Assembly (NCBI RefSeq): GCF_032854445.1
Contig: NC_088301.1
Location: forward strand, 2,606,001 to 2,670,000
DNA: 64,000 bases
DNA from: Liolophura sinensis
Taxonomy: Eukaryota; Mollusca; Polyplacophora; Chitonida; Chitonidae
Reading direction: 5' to 3'
Below, one piece after another: positions 49,919 to 61,500 of the stretch. The notes beneath the pieces are model-generated. The model did no database searches and was not told where the DNA came from. It saw only the letters and a list, made by a program, of their open reading frames with translations. Both the position numbers and the translations under genes were made by a program. The first letter of the stretch is position 1. Each line of letters opens with the position of its first letter.

Positions 49919-50540
49919 AATTTGAACTGTTTTTGCGGCGGCTTGAATGTTGAAAACTGCGGCTTCGAAAACTGACCGATACTGCCGGAATTTCTTCCAA
50001 ATCTCTCGTACACAGGCTTCTACGACTTGACAAAGAGCGCGTGGTGCTTTCTTCAAATCGTCCAGTTTGTTTCCGACACTGTCGTGGCTGTATAACAAAG
50101 GATCGGAGCCGAGTTTTGACAACATAAGTGAGAAATTGGCGAAATCAGGTGGTGTCTTGAGATGAGTTGTTAACGTCCACAGCCATGTTTGAAAACGAGA
50201 GAGACGGAGACGGTGGTCACGTGACGACCTTCTGACCAATCCAGCACGCGACGACAATGGTAGCCATGACAATCCAGCAGTGAGCCAATCAGAACTCGTT
50301 CCTTCATCAAATAGTAACACAATCATTTTACTACAGTATTTACCTTGACTTTGGAAACGTCACATTGTGGGCTTAATGATACGAATTAAAAGGTGAACAT
50401 GGGGCGATAATTAGCCGATAATCACCAAACCGGATCAACAACCTCAGTTGGAACTCCCCCGATAGGAAATATCTAGGTAGTTGTGTGGCCGAAATGAAAT
50501 ATTGTAACGAGGCCTAACATAATGGTGTGGCGTTGGTGGA
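49919..50540 (-). promoter_or_regulatory. CDC14: CpG-rich promoter and 5' leader of CDC14
   Basis: CpG dinucleotides are dense here, unlike the surrounding AT-rich DNA. The region contains the palindrome GTCACGTGAC (50216-50225) and CCAAT boxes at 50236-50240 and 50285-50289. It lies within 400 bases of the CDC14 start codon. No TATA box was seen. Confidence 0.6.
50216..50225. promoter_or_regulatory. GTCACGTGAC E-box palindrome
   Basis: A perfect 10-bp palindrome with a CACGTG core. This is the class of site bound by bHLH-zip factors (USF, Myc/Max, MITF/TFE type), about 300 bp before the CDC14 start codon. Confidence 0.5.
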
Positions 50541-50599
50541 GACGGAACAAACGTGGCAGCTTGAACTTTTTTTTATGTATTAATGGATTTATTTATTGC

Positions 50600-50985
50600 T
50601 TTATTTATTAACTTGTTTTTATTTTATTTTTTGTACCGTTACAAGACCAGCTCAGGTTATATGTAAAATTGAATATTTTAGAATAATACGGTAATTAATG
50701 CGACGTCCTCAAGGTATTAAGCAAATGTTGCTGACCCCTTTGCATAAAATTGAATTTTAGATAAAAAAATCTGCTGAATTAAAAACACTTCATTAACAAT
50801 GACATGTAAAAGGACAAGTACAGTTTTGTCCCCCTTATTCAACGTCTATAGGAAAATGCTTACAAGCGACATCGGACGGCATCAAAGTGTGTTAAAATCA
50901 ATATTGCCCTTAAAATATATAGGTAGGGGCCTACTGGTATAGGCCCCTATACATCTTATAAAACTTTTTTGCACTTCTATGTTTG
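50600..50985. repeat. Long direct repeat, copy 1
   Basis: The blocks ACAAGACCAG.TC.AGG.T.TATGTAAAA, TTTTAGAATAAT.., AACGTCTAT.G.AAAATGCTTAC and AAGTGTGTTAAAATCA recur in the same order and orientation at 52085-52410. Confidence 0.8.
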
Positions 50986-51153
50986 ACGTAAAGACTTTGA
51001 TACAATTAGCTCTGACCAGGTAAATTTATTTATTTATTTATTTATTTTATCTCTTTCATAACTTTGTGTGGCCGAAATGAAATTTGGACTGTGCGTGGGT
51101 GGGAAAAGTGGTTTATTTATTATGCCCCCCTCAATGAAGTTGGGAGAGTGGGA

Positions 51154-51173
51154 GGGGGGGGGGGGGGGGGGGG
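51154..51173 (+). repeat. G20 homopolymer
   Basis: Twenty consecutive G on the plus strand, able in principle to form a quadruplex. Its exact length may be affected by sequencing or assembly. Confidence 0.9.
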
Positions 51174-51649
51174 TCACCCTGTCGGTCTGTTTGTAGACAC
51201 GATTTTATCTAGCACGCATCTCCTCTTTAAGTTTAATGGTAATCGGGTGATCAATTATCCCTTTTTAGAACATTGCCTAATAATGCTTTTCCATGTATTC
51301 AGATTTTGTCCATGCAACTCTTCGTGAAGTATTGAACCGATTGCCTTGAAACTTATAGTATACGTCTTCCTATCATCTAAACTTGTGCATGCTTAAGTTT
51401 AATTACAATCGGGTAATTATTTTCATAATTATTTCTGGTCAGGTGCATGATGCAATAATGGATTTTCATGTACATGTACACGTAGACTACATTTTGTTGA
51501 TGCAACTCCTGTCATCCCTGAAACTTTGTGTGTACCTTTTATATCACCTAAACATCTACATGCTTACTAGTGACGATGGTCTGATTATAATTTTTACTTT
51601 TATAGTTACCCCATACGGTTACATGGTGTAATAATGTACCAGTACACTC

Positions 51650-51910
51650 AAAAAAAAAAACACACAATGTAACACAACAATTAACTTGTGTTGTTTCATT
51701 CAACACGGAAATGTGTTATCTCAACACGATCTTGTATGTGTTAAATAAATATGGAGTGTTACAAAGTAATAAAACACAAACAAGAACTTGTGTTAATTCA
51801 GCACCAGATAGAGTTGTTCTAATACGACACAAGACTTTTGTTGGAAAGAACACAAGTCTGTGTTCATACGACACAAGTGTTCTTGTGTGTACAGCAATCA
51901 ATGCATACCA
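51650..51910. repeat. AACACAAG / CTTGTGTT inverted-motif cluster
   Basis: ACTTGTGTT and its complement AACACAAGT, with close variants (GACACAAG, TGTGTTAT, TCAACACG), occur about ten times in 260 bp in both orientations, ending with ACACAAGTGTTCTTGTGTGT. The segment can fold into several hairpins. Confidence 0.65.
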
Positions 51911-52084
51911 AGAATGGACCATAAATAAATCGACATGAAGCCAAATTGAACAACGTAACGTCCTGACAAGTGTTTTCTTATAGTTTTATTTCTTTTATAT
52001 TCTTCGAAATGTTGGTGAATGAAAGAGCGATATATTTCGGACATCAGGATTGTGGTTTATTCTTGTATGTTTTGTTACTTATTC

Positions 52085-52410
52085 ACTTATTTTGGTTTTT
52101 TATTTATTGTACTGTTATACAAGACCGGTCCAGGCTGTATGTAAAAATGAATGTTTTAGAATAATGTAGTAATAAATACGTCTTCTCAAAGGGCATATGC
52201 TAGCATAAAATCGAATTGTTTCTACAATAACATGTAAAAAAGAAAGCTGTAATTTTAATTGTTTCCCCATAATTAAAACGTCTATGGAAAAATGCTTACG
52301 AGGGCCTGCGGATCCAAGTGTGTTAAAATCATTATTGGTACTAATACCAATGTATACAAGTGCTGCATGCAAGCATGGTACACCTATTTTATAAGACTTT
52401 TTTGTACAAG
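52085..52410. repeat. Long direct repeat, copy 2
   Basis: This is the partner of 50600-50985, with about three quarters identity by eye and several small deletions. The copies are about 1.1 kb apart. Confidence 0.8.
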
Positions 52411-55267
52411 AGACCGTACAACAGATGCGGCCTATACATTCCAGTTTTAATTGACAGAAATTAGGGCCTAACCTTAAATCGGCCTACATACAGCTAAATG
52501 TGTGTGCGTTTAAGAAAGTCAGCCGAGTTAAAATCATTACAATTATATAAGCTTTATATAAACCAATCATTTTAAAATTACGGAGCGGTAAAAGTGACAC
52601 GGCGAAACAAAATTTTGATGAAGAGAAAATGTTTTTTGACCCCAGAGTTTAAAAGTTGGGTCTCGACATAGCATACCAGTGATAAGGGTTACGCTATAAT
52701 CCCATCTATATATAGTGGGCTACTGCCTGATCGTCAGCGCCATTATGCTTGTGCAAAATAACTTTGTCGCTTTCAAATTATACTTTCTCATTCCCAAAAT
52801 GTTCTTTTAGATTAAAAAAAACTTCTCTCTTCCCAAATTTTTTTCAACGTGTCATGTTCTTTCATCTTCCAAAAAGATTTTTTTTTGCTCTTTCAAAAAT
52901 TTTAGTTTCACCATGTCACTTTTACGGCCTCGTATAAAACAGTGTCGACATGGTTGTTAAAATCTGTTCAAGATGTTAAATCAAGTTCAATTACACGTTT
53001 GATGTCAAAGTCATCTAACAGTTGTCCAAAACAAGCAAACAAACTGGTGATATCTGAGAAATTAGCCACATGCAGTTGATGTACAAAATAAAAGACACCG
53101 AGGACCTAAAATTAATCCTTGAGGAAAGTAGGCTAATGTTTCAAGTCGAGCATGTACACATTTGCATAGTACCGTTATCCAATTAAGTAGGCATATTCGT
53201 GCACATGGTCAAACGAATGGAACATATAATAGATGCACACTTTTCATTTAAATTTTAAGGTATTTATTTACATGCAAGTTCTCTTTAAGAGCTATTATTA
53301 GGGAAAAGACACATATAGGCCTATACCTGTATTAAAAGTTTACTGTATACCGGTACCGGTATATATAGGCCTTAGTAGATCGACAAAACAGAAAAAAAAC
53401 GTCAGAAAAATATGACATTTCTGTCTGCTTAATTATACATATATTGCCACTTGGTTACAGGTATACAGATTTCTTGTTTCTCTGTTATCTACCTAAAGTG
53501 TGTCATCCGTAACTTAGCACAAAGTAGGCCTAGATGTAGACCTACATTAAAAGCTTACCTTAAAACAATTCCCAAACTACAGGGGAATAACTCTTTAACT
53601 CACGAAATGGAGTTGTCTTCTCTTTTGCTCGGTGTGGCTTTAGAAAAGACATGGCCTTGTGCTCAATGTGCAAAATTCACAGCTTCGAACCGCCGTTCGG
53701 CGCGGTAGAATACCCGAACAGTGGGTTCGAATTTTTTAGCACCCGGTTTAATGTAGATACCTGACTTGATTTTGGAATTATTAAAGAACAACACGGAGTA
53801 TCGATATTTTCGAATACAAGGGACGCTTCTGAATTCTTCGTGTGCATTACGTTATTTACGTTGGCGATATTTGAGGTGTCATACGTTGCAAGCAAAGTAA
53901 AAAGAGAGTTATCTCCCCATTTTCTGTTTATACCATTACGCTTGATATAATACGCACTTTACCTTTGTGCATTATTTAGTTCAATTGTAATGTGAGTTAA
54001 AATATAAATTATATATTTTTTTCTTTTTCTTTTTGTATGTAAGTGTTCAAATGGTAAACTGTCAACAAGAAAAAAGTGAATATACCTATATACCTGTATA
54101 ATTATTCCTTTACGGTTCACTCCGAGCAGGCACCCCCGTTTCCTCCACCTCTAAACCACGCCACCGTCATCTAAGTGCAAAATTCGTAAACACTGTGTTA
54201 ACCACCACTGAAATAAACAAATAATCTTAAAGGCACATTAAGCTGTCTTGTTTGATTGACTTTCAATACACTGAACTATCCTGAAAATAAAAACACATGT
54301 ATACACACGCATAAACAAATTATATACCATGGAAAAGTTCGCATTCCTGTTGCATAAAGACTGACACAGACATTTAAACAAGCGTGAACTTAAAACATTT
54401 TGGTGGAGTGTAGCATCCAAATGTATCACAACTTGAAATAATGCATGGGAAATATACCATGTTTCTGATATATCAAATGTATATATATTGGATATCAAAG
54501 ATTAATGCTACATAGCGTTATCTTTTCACTGGGACAGTCGTCATCATCTCAGTTTATTTTCCATACCATACGACATTAACCATATTAAATATACCATCCT
54601 CCCGGGTGTTTAATAATGTTGTCGATGATATTGTCCCTGTTTTGATATTGAAAGGAAAGTTTCCAATCCGAAATGTAAGCTTTTCTGACAAGGACATTGT
54701 TGAATACCTTTGGGACAAACGCGGCAGATTTTACAGTCACACATATCTGAAGTTGAACAAGTGCTATACCTGCCAGTACACCCTTCTTCCGTTGAACGTC
54801 TAACGTTACAATGCCCGCCTTTGGCCCACAAATACCAGTGTATCGTTTGGCTTGTTTAACGATGTGGAAAATAAGCTATCATAACCATATTTAATGATCA
54901 ATATCAAATGCCAACAAACCTGACAAAACTTGCATTAAGAATGTTTGTTTTCAAAAGTGATCTGTTCCAACTCAACTCCCCCCTCCCCCCCCCCCGGGCA
55001 AACCAGGCTATATGTATGCATGTATACATACTTTGGGTTTTATGTCGTGCTTAGCAATTTGTCGGGCGAATCCATATCGCCAAGGTGCTGCCGCCACTAA
55101 AGTATCATGCCAGAGACAACACACATGACACTCCACTCCGTCACATTATAGGGGCCTACTTACACCGGGCCCGACCGGGTTATAACGATCCGATGCAGGT
55201 CTCCCGACTTTGATTCATTGTGAATCTGTACATGTACATGCATGTATATGGGTCTTGGCCGACAACG

Positions 55268-55653
55268 CTTTAAATCGTACCGGCCCGGATAGCACAGTCG
55301 GTAGAGCTTCCGCTTCGGGACCGGTAGATCCAGGATCAATCCTTGATCGAGTCACACCTAAGACTTTAAAAGAGGAAGTTGTAACTTCCTCGCTTGGCGT
55401 TCAGCATGAAGAGGATAGTGCAACGACTGGTTGACCCGTATCAGTATAATGGCTCGGGCGGGGCGGCTTGCTTGCCTTCGGTAAGTTGTCTCAGTGAGGC
55501 AGCACTAAATAAAAGAGCGGTGGAAATCAGTCCTGCAACAAGGAGGCACATTGCACGTACATGCACCCTAATGATTCCTTCGTCGTCATATGACTGAAAA
55601 ATTGTTGAGAACGACGTTAAACCCCAAGCGCTCACTCACTCACTTTAAATCGT
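55268..55653 (+). repeat. tRNA-derived SINE, family B, full length with 11-bp target-site duplication
   Basis: CTTTAAATCGT is found at 55268-55278 and 55643-55653. The 364-bp body begins with a tRNA-like head (GGCCCGGATAGCACAGTCGG, TAGAGC: A-box-like; a weak B-box-like ATCAATCCTTGATCGAGTC). It passes through the TGCAACAAGGAGGCAC block and ends TTGTTGAGAACGACGTTAAA, CCCCAAGCG, (CTCA)n. The frames at 55210-55635 are within it. Confidence 0.93.
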
Positions 55654-58413
55654 TCGTTAAAAATCAAACAGATCGTTTTTAGAAAGGTATTTATAACGGT
55701 ACTAAAAGTCATATAGACGATGTTCGCCCTCTGTTTTTCGTTCAGTTTTACACCATATGCGGTGTGAAGCTGTATGTATGTGTAAAATTTCTACACGACC
55801 AGGTCATGTAGCATACGTCCTATTAATTAGTAACTTGGTTGAATAATTTCAATAAATTTTATCCACTTTTCCCTACCGGTACTGCACCGTCATGTTTAAA
55901 GAAGACATATCCTCTCTTCGTCATTTTTCCATTCATCCGATGTATATATGTGTCGTCAAAGTGTACACGGTGTAAAAAAAAAGGTTATGCAGGCCCGTCT
56001 TTAATAAAGACATAGAGGCTTAAACCTCAAAGTAAATATCTGATTTCTTACTTTATTTGGTTGCTGATACACGTGATACTCAAGAAGACACATATGTCAC
56101 TTATATTTTCAGCTTTAACTAAGTAGCAATGAATAATGCTTCATGCATGTTAATACCCATGTAGGCTACACATCTCTAGTATGAGTCCCTACATACGCCT
56201 ACCTGCGTTAGTGATTAAACACGCAGGAGCCATGCACACTGTAGGCCCCCAAGTCTTGATCTCGTGTAGCAAAGCTCTATTGATTGCCTCAGTTGAGGAC
56301 TAATGGATGATTTGATTAAGTATTGACACACTTAGGTTGTACATCACAGGAGTGTATAGGCGATGACGTGCAGTTTTTATTATAACAGGAACTTTGTTCT
56401 TTGTGTTTCAGAGTAATTACGCGTGTAGCCTATGTTGTACTCTGTTAAAAATGTTAAAATACCGCCTTTCAACTATTTTAAAAATGTAGAGAACATTCCA
56501 TTCCGTGCCGAAATTTCTCCAAAACATGATTAAAATAATAACATAAAAATTCACATAAAATAATATGAATGGACGAGGGATATGATTAAACTGTTCACGT
56601 GTCATGATATTAAATGTTAACAATACACCATGCAGACGCTTTGCATGTCGTACAGGTGGACTTCTACTGAGGCAGTGTCCGTTTCTGCACAACTGACTGG
56701 TAATTAATGACTGAAATTTCATGTCCTTCATCCAACGTCTCTGTCATCCAATGTCTTTGTCACTGATAAAATTTGATCTAATTAAAGAAAATTAACCAGT
56801 CATGCCTGAGGCTGATATATACAGAAACTCCCCTGTAGTGCATTATGGCAGATATGAAAGGTCTTGTTCTCAAGCAAGTTCTGTCTTCAAACCCTCAAAC
56901 TATTAATAACTGAACTAATATGTGAAATACAAGGCATACCAATTCAAAACACCACTTGCAGAGAAATACAACACTGACAAATTGAGTATAAATATTTCAT
57001 ACATTTTTTGCTCATTTATTGGATATATCAGAAGTGAAAAACATTAAAGTAATAACTGGACAGGTAATATATGAAGTATGCATGATATGAAAGAGGGTAA
57101 TAAAACATTTATACAGCATACATTTTACTCCACTTATTGTCATGCAACTCTCTTCATTGCACAATAATGAAAAACATGCAGTGTGTACAGTGTGCATATG
57201 TAGTACGTTATTGGACAGGGGCTATTTTAAAAATTGTGACTCAATTCAAATCTCCAGAAACGTCTTCAAATAAAAAAAAATTAAACAACTATGCTTCTCA
57301 CAATAACTATCAAACCACAAATATATTTACATAAGAAGGTTGCATAACGAGAGGAATCAATAGCTACAACAAACCAATTTAAATACAAAGATATCTCTAA
57401 TGATTACGGACTAAGTTCATTTTGGAGTGTACGAACTCACACTTCTGTATCCATTTAAATTATTACTTTCACATGAAACCACTTTTGCCACATACACGCA
57501 GAGCTTACACGAACAAGAATACTGATGATTGCAAAAGAATGCGAATGCAGCTTGAATTCAACTAGACTTATACAGAATGACAAAGCTATAGTCTTAAATA
57601 ATCAAATAAATAAATAAAATAAAATCATAACCAACTTTCTGAAACTTTCATTTTGCTGTTACATGTAAAAATAGAGATGATGTATAAAATGCTTTTCTAC
57701 ACATACAGTGTGCGATGATAAAAAGAATAGCGCGGTTACTTAAAACTATGCTCTGCTAGAGGCCACAAAGGGACATAACTCTGTTTTTTATATTTCAATC
57801 CACTTGTACCTGTATGTTAGGAGTTACTCTAGTAACTGTTTGATCACCTATCACCACACGCTAGTGCCACGTATTGGCAGTCACTCAGAGGGGTACTGTA
57901 TAAGGCAGCAGCCTGAACAGAAACTTATTTAGAAAGATGTGAACTGAATGAGTTTTAGTCAAGTCCTCATTCATTGCTGAATGTGAACAATGATCATCAT
58001 GAACATAAACTGATAGGATAATATGGCCATGGACGTATGTCAGGTCCATGTTACCTCAGCGGTTGACAGACAATCTGACAGTAGTAATGTTGGTGCTGTC
58101 TTACATGAAGGCAAACCATTAGATGACCACCAACGTAGCCAATGTAACTTGAACATCAGACATAAACCCAGCCACAGAGGAAAGCAGAAGCCCAATCAGG
58201 GACTCAATTGGTTAAATGAAGACACAGAAGCACCTGTTTAATTTCTCTCTGCAAAATCAAGGCTTCCTGAACCTTGACTTAAATCCCAATGACATCACAC
58301 AAGTGTCAAGGACATCCAACAGAACCCAATACAGTAACACAAGGATGATCTGATAGATGATAACACAGGATTAATGGTAGCAAATGGAAGGAGGATGACA
58401 AAGATATGATCTG
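55654..58413 (-). other. Intergenic DNA and probable 3' untranslated region of PRXL2C
   Basis: No gene was recognised. The part next to 58413 should be the untranslated tail of the minus-strand PRXL2C gene. A minus-strand AATAAA at 57015-57020 is one candidate poly(A) signal, giving a tail of about 1.4 kb. The 72-codon plus-strand frame at 58023-58241 has no recognisable domain. Confidence 0.45.
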
Positions 58414-58541
58414 TCACAAAACTTGTATGCGTGGATCTTTCTGGAAGCTGACCTGCTGCACACCTGCTTTCGTTAGCAAGTTGTTGATTGGCATGTGATC
58501 TGATGACGACTGATCGTGATGAGCAAAATGTAACACATCAC
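58414..58541 (-). CDS. PRXL2C: PRXL2C last coding exon
   Basis: The exon encodes (G)DVLHFAHHDQSSSDHMPIN, NLLTKAGVQQVSFQKDPRIQ, VL and TGA, matching the family's C-terminal DHxPIN...GVQxVxF. The acceptor is TATGTTCCAG. Confidence 0.93.
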
Positions 58542-61500
58542 CTGGAACATAAAAAATATTTCCAGGTTAAAAAGTCAAGTGCATCTTATATCTCAGTGTG
58601 AGAGTACTGTCTAAGTGTATCCATACATATCAGACCCCAGTATAAAGGTTTATTCCTCTTGTTTCATGTATATGCTTGTGTCTATTTTGTCAGTGTGAGA
58701 ACACTGTCTAAGTGTATCCATACATACCAGACCCCGGTATAAAGGTTTATTCCTCTTGTTTCATGTATATGCCTGTGTCTGTTGTGTCAGTGTGAGAACA
58801 CTGTCTAAGTGTATCCATACATACCAGACACCAGTATAAGGTTCCTTCCTGTTGTTTCATGTATATGCTTGTGTCTATTTTGGCAGTGTGAGAACACTGT
58901 CTAAGTGTATCCATACATACCAGACCCCGGTATAAAGGTTTATTCCTCTTGTTTCATGTATATGCCTGTGTCTGTTGTGTCAGTGTGAGAACACTGTCTA
59001 AGTGTATCCACACATACCAGGTCCCAGTATAAAGGCTCCTCCCTGCTGCTTCACATCTCCCTGGAACTCATTGGGGGACCTCATAGCTCTCCATGTACTG
59101 GACAGTACACCCATGAGCACACCAGATTTGATATGCTTACTTTCTGTAAGAGTCACAATATACCCAGCTTAAAATATCTTTATTCTATACAGTACATTCA
59201 TACCCTTAAGATTTTATTTCATTCAGTTATTTATTTAATTGATTGGTGTTTTATGCTGTACTCAACAATATTTTACTTATATGACAGTAGCTAGCACTAT
59301 GGTGAGAGGAAACTCGGGGGAAACCCACAACCTGCAGCCTGCTGGTAGACCTTTCCGCATACTCATTTGTGTTGTAGGACGAAACTTGCTTCACAGAAGG
59401 GCTGGATTTGTGATTTGTTGCCTATTTCTAGCGCTCTAGCACCTGTTTCCAAACCACACTTACTGGTCAACATCACAGCCCTTCCACCAAGGCAGACTTA
59501 CTGTATACGCATGCTTTATGAACTCGTATGATGTTATAAACTTCAGTCTTAACAACAGTCTGGCCACATGACAGCTCATGCTGGCTTCCTCTCCGGCCAC
59601 AAGTGGGAAGGTCTGTCAGCAACCTGCGAATGGTTGTGGGTTTCCCCCGGGCTCCGCCTGGTTTCCTTCCACTATAATGCTGGCCGCCGTCGTATAAGTG
59701 AAATATTCTTAAGTACGGCGTAAAACACTAATCAAATAAATAAATAAATAAATAAATAAATTTAGACATGAGGATTAATGGAGAAGTTTGGCAGGAAGTT
59801 TCTTCTGTGGTGTCCAAAAGCACTCTATGAACCACACAGACGTACAATAGGGAAAACAGTCTTACTGTAAGGGTTGCCATGGTCTAGCTTTACCACACAG
59901 TTGAAGGCCTTGTACACTAATTGCTCAGGATCGCAGTAGAGAGTGTACTGATATCCTGTCAACTTTTTAAAACCCTGAAACAACAAAGACGGTATATCAG
60001 TAATTAAAGCAAAGGCTATACCTCAGATTTTTGGCACAAAATCCATATTCACTACTCATATCAAAGTTTCTTTATTTACCAAGAATCACTTAAATTATTG
60101 CTTTTCAGTAAATTTAAAGCTAAATTTGTCAGCCTTTCAGATTTGTACCTGTACTAATTATAGCGTTCAAAGGATTCTAAAGTTTTAGAAAGTCATAATG
60201 TGATCAACTTTATCAATTTTAGCAACTTTATCATCGATTATGAACAGTAACGTGCACAGACAAGGCTGGTATTTTGTGAATTACTTTTGATAATTATTTG
60301 TGCTATTCTAGAATAAAAATAAGAATTCAACTGATTTGTGCTATTCAATTTTTGACTCTAAATCTCTAATAGAGCATTTGTTCAAAATATCAAAAGTTTA
60401 TAGGTGTAGTGATCTAATTAAACTTGAAGGTCAGAGAATTTGTACTGAGGCATGCATACATGTAAATTGTTTCAATTTTTAAAATTTCCAATTTTGTCAT
60501 AAAATTGAGTAGAATATACATGTACAGTATCATAAACTTCCTGTGTTCTGGAAAGGAGAATGAGTAAAGAATCACATAATGCTGTGTGAATTGTTGTCCT
60601 CCATGCTAATGACTGTGTATGACAGGTAATGAACACTTTACTGTGTGAATTGTTGTCCTCCATGCTAATGACTGTGTATGACAGGTAATGAACACTTCAC
60701 TGAGTGAATTGTTGTCTTCCATGCTAATGACTGTGTATGACAGGTAATGAACACTTCACTGAGTGAATTGTTGTCTTCCATGCTAATGACTGTGTATGAC
60801 AGGCAATGAACACTTCACTGTGTGAATTGTTGTCCTCCATGCTAATGACTGTGTATGACAGGTAATGAACACTTCACTGTGTGAATTGTTGTCCTCCATG
60901 CTAATGACTGTGTATGACAGGTAATGAAGACTTCACTGTGTGAATTGTTATCCTCCATACTACTGACCAGGTATGACAGGTAATGAACACTTCACTGTGT
61001 GAATTGTTGTCCTCCATGCTAATGACTGTGTATGACAGGCAATGAACACTTCACTGTGTGAATTGTTGTCCTCCATGCTAATGACTGTGTATGGCAGGTA
61101 ATGAAGACTTCACTGTGGGAATTGTTGTCCTCCATGCTAATGACTGTGTATGACAGGTAATGAACACTTCACTGTGTGAATTGTTGTCCTCCATACTACT
61201 GACCAGGTATGACAGGTAATGAACACTTCACTGTGTGAATTGTTGTCCTCCATGCTAATGACTGTGTATGACAGGTAATGAGCACTTTACTGTGTGAATT
61301 GTTGTCCTCCATGCTAATGACTGTGTATGACAGGTAATGAAGACTTCACTGTGTGAATTGTTGTCTTCCATGCTAATGACTGTGTATGACAGGTAATGAA
61401 CACTTCACTGTGTGAATTGTTATCCTCCATACTACTGACCAGGTATGACAGGTACTGAATACTTTACTGTGTGAATTGTTGTCCTCCATGCTGCCAACCA

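Larger units (their letters stand above)
50541..55267. other. Intergenic DNA between CDC14 and PRXL2C
   Basis: No gene was recognised. The stretch carries a duplicated block (about 50600-50985 and 52085-52410), a TTTA run (51029-51050), a G20 tract, an AACACAAG-rich inverted segment and long AT-rich DNA without identified elements (about 52430-55260). Confidence 0.55.

Noticed and set aside
55278-55360. Possible tRNA gene on the plus strand
   Set aside because: It is continuous with a SINE body and tail bounded by a target-site duplication, and the B box is degenerate.
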